Source: a virus. Taken from it: a stretch of DNA of 40,904 nucleotides. This document shows positions 34,101-40,459 of this stretch, piece by piece. The notes beneath the pieces are model-generated. The model worked only from the letters and a program-made list of their open reading frames with translations. It was not told the DNA's origin and made no database searches. Where the stretch lies: the IMG/VR virus record IMGVR_UViG_3300043446_001778, positions 1 to 40,904 of that record. One strand, written 5' to 3'. Numbering within the stretch: position 1 is the stretch's first letter; each line of letters opens with the position of its first letter. A program made the translations under genes and the position numbers.

Positions 34101-37100
34101 GCCATCACAGATTTAGGATTGAAAGTTTTTGTTCAGTCTGAACAAATTAAAAATCCAACCAACAACGCATACGACCAATTTGGTTATAGTGTAAGAATTG
34201 ACAGCACAAGTGAAATTTTAGCAGTTGGAGGCCCAACTGCTAGAACACTAACTGCTACCAGCTTTGACATTTATTCAACACTTTTGTCAAATTCTCAAAC
34301 GCTGTTTGGTACAGAATATGTTACAAATCCTCGCGGTCCGGTAAGTGAAATGGCTACATCATTCGACGGCAACAGCACCAGATTTGTAGATAAAGTTAAG
34401 AGCGGTGCAGTTTGGATACTAAGTTATTTGCCTGACAGTAGACAGACTATATCACATCCTGGTAAATTCATGTATGTCCAACAGTTGAATCCCAGCAACT
34501 TAAGCATTGCTCTTGTACCTAATGTAAGTTTTGGTGTTAGTGTTGATATCAGCAATTACAAGATTTTAGTTGGGGCATCAACAGACAGTTTATTTGCCTT
34601 AAACGGCGGAACTGTTTATAAATTTAACGATGTTGATAGATTAAATGGTTGGGATATTATTAGATCCCAAGACGACAAAGTTGATATAGACGGAATTATC
34701 AAGGGCTATGTCTATAACAATGAAACACAGATAATAATTGACCATTTGGATTATATTGATCCTGCAAAAGGAAAAATACTAGGACAAGCTGAACAAGAAA
34801 TCACATATAAAGTGGATTATGATCCTGCGGTCTATAACAACAGTTCGACTGCTTCCTTAAAAACTAGCTCAACATTATATTGGGGTCAACCTCAAGTTGG
34901 TCAGGTATGGTGGGATTTAAGCGCAATTAGATACCTAGAATACGAGCAGGATACTATTAAATATAGAACTGCTAACTGGGGCAGAAGCTTCCCAGGCAGC
35001 AGCGTAGATGTGTATGAATGGGTACAAAGTTTGTATCCTCCTGGCCAGTATGTTCAAACTGGGGGCAACGGAATTCCTAAATATCTAGATGATAACTATG
35101 TAACTGAAAGCTATGTTGATCCAATTACCAACATACCTAATGTCTACTATTATTTCTGGGTAAAAGACAAAACAGTAACTCCAACTTATGTACCTAATAG
35201 AAATATACCTATAATAACAATCGCTCAATATATAAGAGATCCAAAGAATTCTGGAATCAAGTATTTTGCTGCTATAAAAGATAACGCTGTAGCAATTTAT
35301 AATGTAAACAATGATACTGTAGGAGATAAAATAGTATTTCATTTAGATTATGCTAAAGAAATTAATTCAAGCATTATTCACAGTGAATATGCCCTACTAA
35401 GCGAAAAGGCAGAAAACAGTAACAGCATTCCTACAAGTATATACAACAAGCTAGTAGACAGCGTGTCTGGACTAGATGCTGTTGGTAATGTTGTGCCGGA
35501 CGCAACTTTACCAGTTGCTAAACGATACGGCATTGAAATAAGACCTCGTCAAAGCATGTATATTGACAAAAACATGGCTGTAGAGCAGATGGTAACATTT
35601 GTGAACAGTGTGTTTGCTACCACAACATTCGCTCAAAGCTTTGACCTAACAAATCTAAGTGCAGGCGAACCAATTCCTCCTGCTGACAGTGGATTTTGGG
35701 ATATCAGCGTTAGTACATTTACTGAATTAGGATATATCGATATCTACACAAAACCGGTGGGCTACAAAGTTTTGGTTGTCAATAATAGTGAAATTGATAA
35801 TTTGTGGACCATTTATGTCAAAGACACAGCAGTCATTGTATGGACAGCAAATACTGCATATACAAAAGGTCAAATAATTTCCTATGAAAACACTGCTTAT
35901 GTAGTGACTGCCGATTTTACTAGCGGCACAAGTTTTAATACAGTAAATCTTGATTTATATACTGTGAAAAATAACTGGCTGTTATACCAAGTACAAACTT
36001 ATAAAACAAGTGATTACTGGACTACTGTTGATTGGTATGCAAGTTATTTCGATCCTACTACACAACCCAACTATACCTTTAACACAACCGCAGACATGGT
36101 TAACACTAGATTCAAGTCTGGTGATGTAGTTAAGATTTTAAACAATGGTTCTGGTAAATGGATGCTATTGCAGATATTCGCTAACACCAGTGTAATGGTT
36201 GGCCTGCAAGATGGTACAATTGAACTTAGCACATCTTTGTACGATACTGCTACCAATGGGGTTGGCTTCGGCAATGATAATTTTGATATTAACAGATTCG
36301 ATCAAAACCCTAGTATAGAACTAAGAAAAATCATCGAAGCATTAAAGGATGATTTGTTTATTAATCAATATAGTCAAGACTTTGTAAAATTGTTCTTTGT
36401 ACTAATTAACTATGTACTTGAAGAACAAAAATCTGTAGATTGGGTGTTTAAAACCAGCTTCATTAATGTCTTGCATAAGATTAGAGGGTTAACTCAACCT
36501 GAAATTTACTACAGAGAAAACCAAACTTACTATCAGCAGTACCTAGAAGAAGTAAAACCATTCCATACTACAATAAAAGAGTATGTGTCTGACTACACAG
36601 GATCTGACAACTATAACGGTTATACTACAGACTTTGATGTACCAGCTTATTACGATCCAGTGTTAAAGGTATACAGAAGTCCTAGCGGTGATTATGCTCA
36701 GGATGTAGCAGCACTGCAACAACCACAGTACGCAGATTATGTAAACAACAACTGGTATGAAATTCAAGAGATAGTAATATCGGATGGTGGTTCAAATTAC
36801 ACTGTAGCACCTACCATTGTAATTAGCGGTAGCTCTATTGGAGACAATGCATTGGCAACACCTATATTAGCCAACGGACAAATCGTTAAAGTACAAGTAT
36901 TGTATCCAGGAAGTTATTATTATAGCCAACCCGTTATCACATTAAGTGGTGGTAACGGTTCAGGCGCAAGATTGTATGCTCGATTAGTTAATAATACAAT
37001 TAGAAAAATTAAAGCTACACTGACCTATGATAGATATACATATGGATCTACTGTAGTAGAATGGTTGCCAAATACCACTTATACTGCGGGTACTATACTT

Positions 37101-38540
37101 ACATATAAGAACATTGCCTATGTTGTTAATACAACATTTACCAGCGGCACTACATTTAACGGCAATTATCTAACAGTATACGCCGCTAATAATTTTAACA
37201 CAGCTAACGACAGGATTGTAGCTTATTATGCTCCGACAGTTGGTATGCCAGGAAAAAATCCTGCACTACTACAAAATGGGATAAGTTATCCTGGGGTAAC
37301 CGTAGAAGGAGCATTATTCACAGATGCTGGAGGATTTGATGTCGCGGCATTTGACACAGATTATTTTGATGCTTTAACACTAGATTCCGACGGAACTTAT
37401 GTTATAAGCGATACAATTTTAGATACAAAAATTGAAAGTTTATTTACAGATACCAGCCTGGGTCTAAGACCAGAAGACATTATAGTCGATGGGGATGGAT
37501 TCGTAACTCCCAATACCAGTCATGCTCCTGAAGAATTAATTCCAGGCAGAGTCTACGATACTTTAGATCTTACAGTATCTACACTTGAAACTTTAGAAGA
37601 TTCTAATTATACTTCATGGCTTACTGGTACAGCATTCTATGTAAATGAAATTGTAGTTGTAGACGGAGGATCCGGTTACACAGCTAATGCCGCTATTACA
37701 ATTTTAGGTAATACTGGTGTTGGGGCAAGCGGAACCTTAAATGTTGATGCCAACGGCAAAATAACCAGTATAACACTTACTGCTAGCGGGTCCCAGTATA
37801 CTACAATTCCAAATGTTACAGTTGCTAATACAGCAGCCAATGCCAATTTGACATTTAATACTGCAACCCTTACAGCAAGATTGGCCCAAAACACCTACGA
37901 TGTGTTTAGTTATAGAATGTTCAAAGATATGAATGATAATTGGACTTACCTGCGTGAAGATTCTGCTGCTACAACAACCCTAGCTACAAATTTATCATTG
38001 ACCAGCAATACTATTACAGTAGCTAATTCTGCGGTGTTATCAACTCCTAATCCAGCAATGAATTTGCCCGGTGTTGTTTATATCAACGGCGAAAGAATTA
38101 CTTACTTTACTAAAAATGATGGCACTAACACCCTGGGCCAATTAAGAAGGGGTACTTTAGGTACTGGAGCAAATATACATTATGCAGGAGATACAGTTGT
38201 AAGTGGCAGTATTAATCAAATAGTTCCTGATAGTTACCATATGGCCAATACATTTACAACAAATACTCAACTACAAATGACCAATAGCATTTACCGTGAT
38301 TTCTACGCTGGCCAAACTTATATTCAGGCTAATTTGTGGTTAAACGGCGGTCTTGCGGCAGTACCACTAGCAGCAGAATTTACATTAAGCGCCAATGTAG
38401 ATATTCCATTCATTACTAGTGAATCTAATATTGGGTTAGAAACAGATCAAGCTACTACTCCGATTCAAACCGATGGTAGGGGATTATACGCTAGTAACAA
38501 GATTCAAGCACTTTTTGTTAAGAAGCAGCTAGGGGCATAA
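25158..38540 (+). CDS. Giant 4460-residue multidomain baseplate/tail protein in the gp7-gp10 position
   Basis: A single uninterrupted frame of 13.4 kb directly after gp6. Visible modules, by residue: 165-225 cupredoxin-like (NPIITLTRGSVYHFTVDQTG); 550-675 YHYH-like domain with GHSKIIGFAADGYPIYGPFG; 780-830 NGRYCVTPEFPNGTYAYF; 2115-2152, 3561-3604 and 3969-4014 short W-x-x-N-T-x-Y repeats like carbohydrate-binding modules; 2525-3158 seven FG-GAP-type blades; 2920-2968 a flagellin-hook-IN-like insert; about 3780-3830 helical segment with YLEEVKPFHTTIKEYV; 3874-3945 and 4167-4243 GGSxYT repeats. It takes the place of T4 gp7 to gp10, so a baseplate-periphery or host-binding role is inferred; no direct gp7 or gp8 match was recognised. 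No ribosome-binding site is seen at the ATG; translation is probably coupled to gp6. Codon use looks like its neighbours. Confidence 0.9.
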   Translation: MPVTKTYPFLPTQFQSETNKKFLNATLDQLVTEPNLKPISGFVGRKFSPGNNDINSYIREPSASRANYQLEPGIVQRNQTTNEVEFAIAYPEFLQQINYFNGNIADPNKLFSNDYYSYTPYIDPDKFVNFGEYYWLPDGPAAVNIFANVTELEKTYFVNLNANRQIVYFNKFNTVKNPIITLTRGSVYHFTVDQTGHDFWIQTDSGTSGVQTNNNNLSSRQIFGVTNNGTDVGTVTFNVPLQSAQDQFTSMPIFQNVDLATTLNYSQIQGQLVSDVVDAYGGIDGQRNNLNGKYLIFTSNSTNDADWTANAVTVPTNQRYGIWLINVTVVGGNSYFDLVFQAALPVNNRVLIASGVDYGNTQWYTNASYQITQVPVITANLDTLYYQIGDLSDAYGIIKIADAGSNIIDVETEILNQQQYQSPNGVIFSNGLKVKFDSYVTPASYQNKEYYVEGVGTAISLVAVDNLIFSPTQVTSTYTPVTGFTDSASANISAGKDQLTITSNVSPSQTLIGTFPNNNNSNALITQNLEFNYPYRGGQNTQGDHASLAYERGPIGISLVGIPLYGTVNGWSVPGLNGTTWNLVSSEAKVNGEDIYGGTVNSNGLYYYEDSNFITANAWGNVTGFTGGYTQTDGHSKIIGFAADGYPIYGPFGYLSPQDSSSPTVRMSSSYQSNNTGDNRPPAVTVTLTANTTANSYITVASTFGLNPGMRVTVNSAGLTANQYWIENVGLATATGPAKFPGGTNQIQLNANVTVTKDATITFEYLSGVFVEDWSYVQGSGTLDQYNGRYCVTPEFPNGTYAYFCTQNISNQPVYPYFVGRAFYGSIFVNPITALADPDYLTINRSSIDLNAWSRRNRWFHKDIVLQTGIYNGKTYELDSNHKAKRPIIEFDPSLQLYNFGKVAKLPVDIFDTTTTQPFLTVEGSAGVYLDQTFLSEGMRVIFAADQDPTTRNKIWQVTYIDQDANVVTPKIIHLVAAIDSTVNEYETVAVFSGVNNGGKTFWFDGTNWIEGQSKTSINQAPLFDVFDSAGDSLSNRTKYPISNSALSFNGTKLFAYVEGTGSNDAVLGFPLSYQSFNNIGDIKFENHFATDTFTYTIDKVNYTNPINIGYLHKNNSLTSYDLLNTWKSIDHASKQYQLFSFIYDGIDNLFNIDIVPNANVVDNNLFVFANFKQIPTSRYRIYSIPGNNRQIWIDPTVIQENDRITVRVYSDSISTTAFYEVPDNLNNNLLNANFSNGTLGDLRNHYQATTQDNLDFIGSFPGVSNLRDLNVKPNAGKILQHAAPLSYAMMFLTNEQYDFVKSVSFAEQEYQKFKNKFLSLAETGSRVTSWTTAQAVDNILSKINEFKTNKFPYYYSGMVPYGPNRNVINYTIFDPAKTNYQISAIFDPIALTNKAVLVYLNGSQLLYGHDYAFSATVPAVTLLDNLIRSVNDTLVIYEYYDTDGSCIPETPTKLGLYPKFDPQIILDTTYSTPQSFIRGHDGSLTPVYNDFRDDLLLELERRIYNNIKVNFDNKVIDIYKAKPGKFRTSDFTVADYTRLVAENYLPWVGYNRLNYTDNTIYDVTDPFTYNYNTCPDTLDGELLPGSWRACYEYYYDTQRPNTNPWEMLGFSEEPDWWQTTYGPAPYTSGNQILWDDLEAGFIAAGVRQGYDTRFARPGLSNYIPVDANGNLKPPLGLMTVNFSNQKFNNNWTIGQYSPVENAWRNSSNYPYAVQIILALTNTASYFAEGACVNKITYDSTLNQFINKETNQRLVQSDVVINGYNYATKTVDRSASYINYIADYLTSQGIKDHTDLQDFVQHYQVNLIYRMAGYTNKNSLKVLAEQNSPASINESIIIPDSNFDLILNKSTPLFAVRYSAVVIEKVSSGFKISGYDNESPYFNIILPETNNTQNAVDIISGTLKVNWYQKFRAVRASVPYGTILSDLQQVANFLAGYEQYLKLQGFIFEDFDQSLGQIRNWQLSMQEFLFWVKQGWAAGSVIILSPVSSTISYFNPTAVADSLTNSYTGSKVQTQNWKILTSKDYTINRDSNNGNIFQLTLNNNQDLIASLNFDLVQYEHALVFNNVTEFNDVIYTPETGQRQYKLKLVGQKTTAWTGALNPPGFIYATKQIATWNQNTDYLRSDLVEYKGFYYTAKENIAGSETFDFTKWLPEPTSSIKSGLLENYATKAKKAIGFYDTDKVNLESDEDGLAFSLIGYKNRNYLSDLGITDTSQIKFYQGFIKQKGTVDALNAFANITVNNESTNVTISEDWAFRVGAYGATDINRYVELLLEEQYILNNPSSLEVATNNSVVYNSLNSSSMGLYDYSTATFSSPFLLNRTENSTRTDDIKTAGYVNIDDVDFTVYDLNDLSTLNGDINKINVGSIIWTAKNYNNDWDVYKISSNAVKVLSIKNSLNSNVTINTATPHGYNLDDTVILTNTSKFDGFYRVLSIVDAYNFTVKVTLNLTGFTSTSFADPASSYLLESQRVTYASQIYDMANATSWLANNKVWVDSSTNDTWAVYEKSEPWLANIQLQKSQYTSNGKFGQSLKISNDNNFALVGEPGANNGKGTITNYVLGFDNNFVEDITVSPGAVNTLGFGSSLDTGKEHLVIGAPDSSSGVGYAYIYRRNFLGTISETQILAPQSVGVEAFGTSAIISNDDAWIYIGASDANKVYAYGYYDAAESQSTTLTADLGNVSYSLSFTPVTTELLSVRGSVYSYVPFVDFTVSGSTITFNTPVADTIVVRQTPGYVYVDTISFANSNSNFGQSIAHTTDGRQIAVGAPADNSSAGTVTLYDRSVENFISIANQTLFGGVRTLGLVHKVYVNNVLQEQGTDYVIVASNWVQLTTAPQAGSIVTIETNQFNKIITVTADQQQAKSQFGYDLDICPNNCSLYIGAPYYTDGTNFNVGTAYRSINQSRIYGTIIGTIQNPTVTGGNSIRLNDYEVSFSGTSLTDVVNAINNANVPGVTAQDVNGYLQLNSDSVISTNKLTILPGVGTAITDLGLKVFVQSEQIKNPTNNAYDQFGYSVRIDSTSEILAVGGPTARTLTATSFDIYSTLLSNSQTLFGTEYVTNPRGPVSEMATSFDGNSTRFVDKVKSGAVWILSYLPDSRQTISHPGKFMYVQQLNPSNLSIALVPNVSFGVSVDISNYKILVGASTDSLFALNGGTVYKFNDVDRLNGWDIIRSQDDKVDIDGIIKGYVYNNETQIIIDHLDYIDPAKGKILGQAEQEITYKVDYDPAVYNNSSTASLKTSSTLYWGQPQVGQVWWDLSAIRYLEYEQDTIKYRTANWGRSFPGSSVDVYEWVQSLYPPGQYVQTGGNGIPKYLDDNYVTESYVDPITNIPNVYYYFWVKDKTVTPTYVPNRNIPIITIAQYIRDPKNSGIKYFAAIKDNAVAIYNVNNDTVGDKIVFHLDYAKEINSSIIHSEYALLSEKAENSNSIPTSIYNKLVDSVSGLDAVGNVVPDATLPVAKRYGIEIRPRQSMYIDKNMAVEQMVTFVNSVFATTTFAQSFDLTNLSAGEPIPPADSGFWDISVSTFTELGYIDIYTKPVGYKVLVVNNSEIDNLWTIYVKDTAVIVWTANTAYTKGQIISYENTAYVVTADFTSGTSFNTVNLDLYTVKNNWLLYQVQTYKTSDYWTTVDWYASYFDPTTQPNYTFNTTADMVNTRFKSGDVVKILNNGSGKWMLLQIFANTSVMVGLQDGTIELSTSLYDTATNGVGFGNDNFDINRFDQNPSIELRKIIEALKDDLFINQYSQDFVKLFFVLINYVLEEQKSVDWVFKTSFINVLHKIRGLTQPEIYYRENQTYYQQYLEEVKPFHTTIKEYVSDYTGSDNYNGYTTDFDVPAYYDPVLKVYRSPSGDYAQDVAALQQPQYADYVNNNWYEIQEIVISDGGSNYTVAPTIVISGSSIGDNALATPILANGQIVKVQVLYPGSYYYSQPVITLSGGNGSGARLYARLVNNTIRKIKATLTYDRYTYGSTVVEWLPNTTYTAGTILTYKNIAYVVNTTFTSGTTFNGNYLTVYAANNFNTANDRIVAYYAPTVGMPGKNPALLQNGISYPGVTVEGALFTDAGGFDVAAFDTDYFDALTLDSDGTYVISDTILDTKIESLFTDTSLGLRPEDIIVDGDGFVTPNTSHAPEELIPGRVYDTLDLTVSTLETLEDSNYTSWLTGTAFYVNEIVVVDGGSGYTANAAITILGNTGVGASGTLNVDANGKITSITLTASGSQYTTIPNVTVANTAANANLTFNTATLTARLAQNTYDVFSYRMFKDMNDNWTYLREDSAATTTLATNLSLTSNTITVANSAVLSTPNPAMNLPGVVYINGERITYFTKNDGTNTLGQLRRGTLGTGANIHYAGDTVVSGSINQIVPDSYHMANTFTTNTQLQMTNSIYRDFYAGQTYIQANLWLNGGLAAVPLAAEFTLSANVDIPFITSESNIGLETDQATTPIQTDGRGLYASNKIQALFVKKQLGA
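25650..25830 (+). other. Cupredoxin-like segment in the giant protein
   Basis: Residues about 165-225 read NPIITLTRGSVYHFTV, then QTGHDFWIQTDSGTSG. This is the beta-sandwich pattern seen in cupredoxin-like repeats that often accompany YHYH domains in marine proteins. The metal ligands are incomplete, so a structural rather than redox role is likely. Confidence 0.5.
26800..27180 (+). other. Degenerate YHYH domain in the giant protein
   Basis: Residues about 550-675: GPIGISLVGIPLYG opens the domain, GGTVNSNGLYYYEDSNF occupies the place of the YHYH signature, and GHSKIIGFAADGYPIYGPFG closes it. The naming His residues are replaced (YYYE near residues 606-609), while the scaffold glycines and the DGYPIYG motif remain. 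Confidence 0.7.
32730..34630 (+). other. Seven-bladed FG-GAP-type beta-propeller in the giant protein
   Basis: Seven copies of an FG-x-S ... VGAP pattern occur at about 32736, 32892, 33049, 33395, 33738, 34175 and 34525, for example FGQSIAHTTDGRQIAVGAP and FGYDLDICPNNCSLYIGAP. Seven is the count of a closed integrin-type propeller. The calcium loops of integrins (DxDxDG) are not present, and three to four blades carry long inserts. Confidence 0.7.
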
Positions 38541-38551
38541 TTCAGAAGTAA

Positions 38552-38557
38552 TAAATA
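38552..38557 (+). promoter_or_regulatory. Late promoter core AATAAATA for the fibre gene
   Basis: TAAATA ends 21 bases before the fibre ATG, in the 38-base gap after the giant gene, with a TTAGG element nine bases before the ATG. Confidence 0.6.
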
Positions 38558-38578
38558 TCATATAAGTTAGGTTTAGAA

Positions 38579-40294
38579 ATGTCATATATTAAGATTAGTG
38601 AATTACCCAGTTTAGCATCAAGCAATTTGATCAGCTCAAATCTCGCTATTGTACCTGTGGTTTCAGATATTTCTGGAAATAATGTTAGCTATCAAACCAC
38701 TGTTGCTAATATTAAAACTTATGTAGGAACTGGTAATTTAACAGTCACAGGCAATTTAAGTACCGGTGGAGCCATAACTGTTGGGTCTAACTTAACTGTA
38801 ACAGGTAATTTAACTGTCAATGGAAATACAGTCGTTATTGGTTCAAATAATTATGCTACAACAGACAACATAATTGAATTACATTTAGCAAATTTAGCTA
38901 ATACCAGTCAGCCTTGGCTGTCGGATGACGGCAAAGATATTGGTATTAGAATGCACTACTACGATGGTACTAATAAAGATGCTGCTTTGGTTTTTGCCCG
39001 AGATACAAATTATTTAGAGTGGTATGTAAATGGGTCAGAAGGTAATGTAAGTTTTACTGGCAATGTTTATGGTGGATTTAAACCTGGCAGTATCATACTG
39101 GCAAATACCACAGATTCTACTAGTTTAACTACAGGCACACTAGTTTCAAACGGCGGTGCTGCACTGGCAGGCAATTTGCGTACAGGCGGTAATATAGTAG
39201 TGGGAGGTTATGCAAACATAACTGGCAATACAACTACCACAGCTAATATTTCAACAAACGCATCTGTTATTGCTGCTACAATTTTTGCCAACAGCTCATT
39301 TACCACAACTGGGTATGCTTATTTGGGTTATGTTCAAACAACAAATTCAGGAACTTTTGGTTCTACACTTAATGTTCAAGGCACAGCAACTGTAAATGCA
39401 CTAGCATCTAACACAACAGGTACTTTTGGTAGTGGAGTCATTACAACTACATTAAATGCCAATAGCACTGCCACAGTTAACGCATTGACATCAAATGGAG
39501 CAGTTACTGGAACGACAGGAACTTTTGGCACATCTCTTGTAACTGGTACTATTAATGCTAACGGAACTGCTACAGTAAACGCATTAACATCAAATGGAGC
39601 AGTTACTGGCACAACTGGTACATTTACAACCAGCACTACAACATCTACACTGAATACTGGCACATTAAATGCTAATAGTACAGCAACGGTAGCAAGTTTG
39701 ACAGCAAACGGTAATATTACCTTAGGTGGTAACATTATAGATACTGGTGCTTTGGCAATTCAAACCAGTAGCAATGGAAATATTAGATTAGAGCCCAACG
39801 GTACAGGCGTAATTATTGTAACCAAAGATATTATAAATGGCCAATCCAATGGTAGCGGCAATATTGGTTCAAGCACAACTTATTTTAATACTGTATTTGC
39901 CAAAGCAACATCTGCACAGTACGCTGACTTGGCTGAAATTTATCAACCAGACAATTTCTATTATCCAGGCACCGTGCTTGTGTTTGGGGGATCAGCAGAA
40001 GTCACTGTAACAACAAAAGAATCAGACACAAGAGTAGCAGGTGCAGTTAGTACAGATCCAGCATATTTAATGAATGCCAAATCTGACGGTGTCGCAATAG
40101 CCCTAAGAGGAAAAATTCCATTAAAGATTGTGGGTGCAGTAGAAAAAGGTGATTTGTTAGTGACAAGTGCAACAGCAGGCCATGCTACAAGTGTTAAGAA
40201 TTTAGCAAGTTATGATCCAAACGCAGTGTTTGCTAAGAGCATGCAAACAGATTCTGACACTTCGGAAAGAACAATTTGGGCAGTGATTTTATGA
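38579..40294 (+). CDS. Repetitive tail-fibre-like structural protein
   Basis: A 571-residue protein made of Thr, Asn, Gly, Ala and Val-rich repeats. The opening SYIKISELPSL is a common start of phage fibre and appendage proteins. Residues 50-90 hold GNLTVTGNLST-type repeats, and 290-385 hold longer repeats with TATVNALTSNGAVTGTTGTF. The last 130 residues form a different domain beginning QYADLAEIYQPDNFYYPGTV and containing DTRVAGAVSTDPAYLMNA and ALRGKIPLKIVGAVEKGDLL, a C-terminal module I associate with fibre proteins of marine phages. A beta-helical or triple-stranded fibre is likely; whether it is on the tail or the head cannot be told. The stop overlaps a possible downstream ATG (ATGA). 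Confidence 0.8.
   Translation: MSYIKISELPSLASSNLISSNLAIVPVVSDISGNNVSYQTTVANIKTYVGTGNLTVTGNLSTGGAITVGSNLTVTGNLTVNGNTVVIGSNNYATTDNIIELHLANLANTSQPWLSDDGKDIGIRMHYYDGTNKDAALVFARDTNYLEWYVNGSEGNVSFTGNVYGGFKPGSIILANTTDSTSLTTGTLVSNGGAALAGNLRTGGNIVVGGYANITGNTTTTANISTNASVIAATIFANSSFTTTGYAYLGYVQTTNSGTFGSTLNVQGTATVNALASNTTGTFGSGVITTTLNANSTATVNALTSNGAVTGTTGTFGTSLVTGTINANGTATVNALTSNGAVTGTTGTFTTSTTTSTLNTGTLNANSTATVASLTANGNITLGGNIIDTGALAIQTSSNGNIRLEPNGTGVIIVTKDIINGQSNGSGNIGSSTTYFNTVFAKATSAQYADLAEIYQPDNFYYPGTVLVFGGSAEVTVTTKESDTRVAGAVSTDPAYLMNAKSDGVAIALRGKIPLKIVGAVEKGDLLVTSATAGHATSVKNLASYDPNAVFAKSMQTDSDTSERTIWAVIL
39449..39646 (+). repeat. Two tandem 99-base repeats in the fibre gene
   Basis: Units at 39449-39547 and 39548-39646 encode LNANSTATVNALTSNGAVTG and INANGTATVNALTSNGAVTG with matching context. 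Twenty bases around TCAAATGGAGCAGTTACTGG are identical in both, so recent duplication or gene conversion is likely. A shorter related unit lies near 39370-39430. Confidence 0.85.
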
Positions 40295-40300
40295 TAAATA
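40295..40300 (+). promoter_or_regulatory. Late promoter core GATAAATA, five bases before ATG
   Basis: GATAAATA overlaps the fibre stop codon region and is followed by ACAAC and an ATG at 40306. Same spacing as at 1317 and 5573. Confidence 0.55.
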
Positions 40301-40305
40301 ACAAC

Positions 40306-40449
40306 ATGGATTCTAACAAAGAAGAAATTGATGAGCAGCAGTTGCCAAAACCCGCTCGTCCCAATGAATCCACTGGAATTTATGTTCGGGGTTTTGTAAA
40401 AATTTCAGACCCTGAATCAGGTGAAGTAATAGTAGAAACAGCAAATTAA
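40306..40449 (+). CDS. Small protein with a G-x-[VI]-K-I-x-D-P-x-[ST]-G-E motif
   Basis: A 47-residue protein, MDSNKEEIDEQQLPKP followed by a strand-rich half, GIYVRGFVKISDPESGEVIV and ETAN. The second half closely resembles the N-terminus of the next gene, suggesting a partial duplication. An in-frame ATG at 40291 overlaps the fibre stop (ATGA) and would add MINNN. I prefer 40306 because TAAATA lies five bases before it, as in three other genes, but coupling to the fibre gene through the earlier ATG is possible. Neither start has a ribosome-binding site. Function unknown; it could be an accessory of the neighbouring structural proteins. Confidence 0.65.
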   Translation: MDSNKEEIDEQQLPKPARPNESTGIYVRGFVKISDPESGEVIVETAN

Positions 40450-40459
40450 TGGATAACTT

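Noticed and set aside
32730-34630. True calcium-binding integrin domain
   Set aside because: The FG-GAP pattern is present but the DxDxDG calcium loops are not, so only the propeller fold is claimed.
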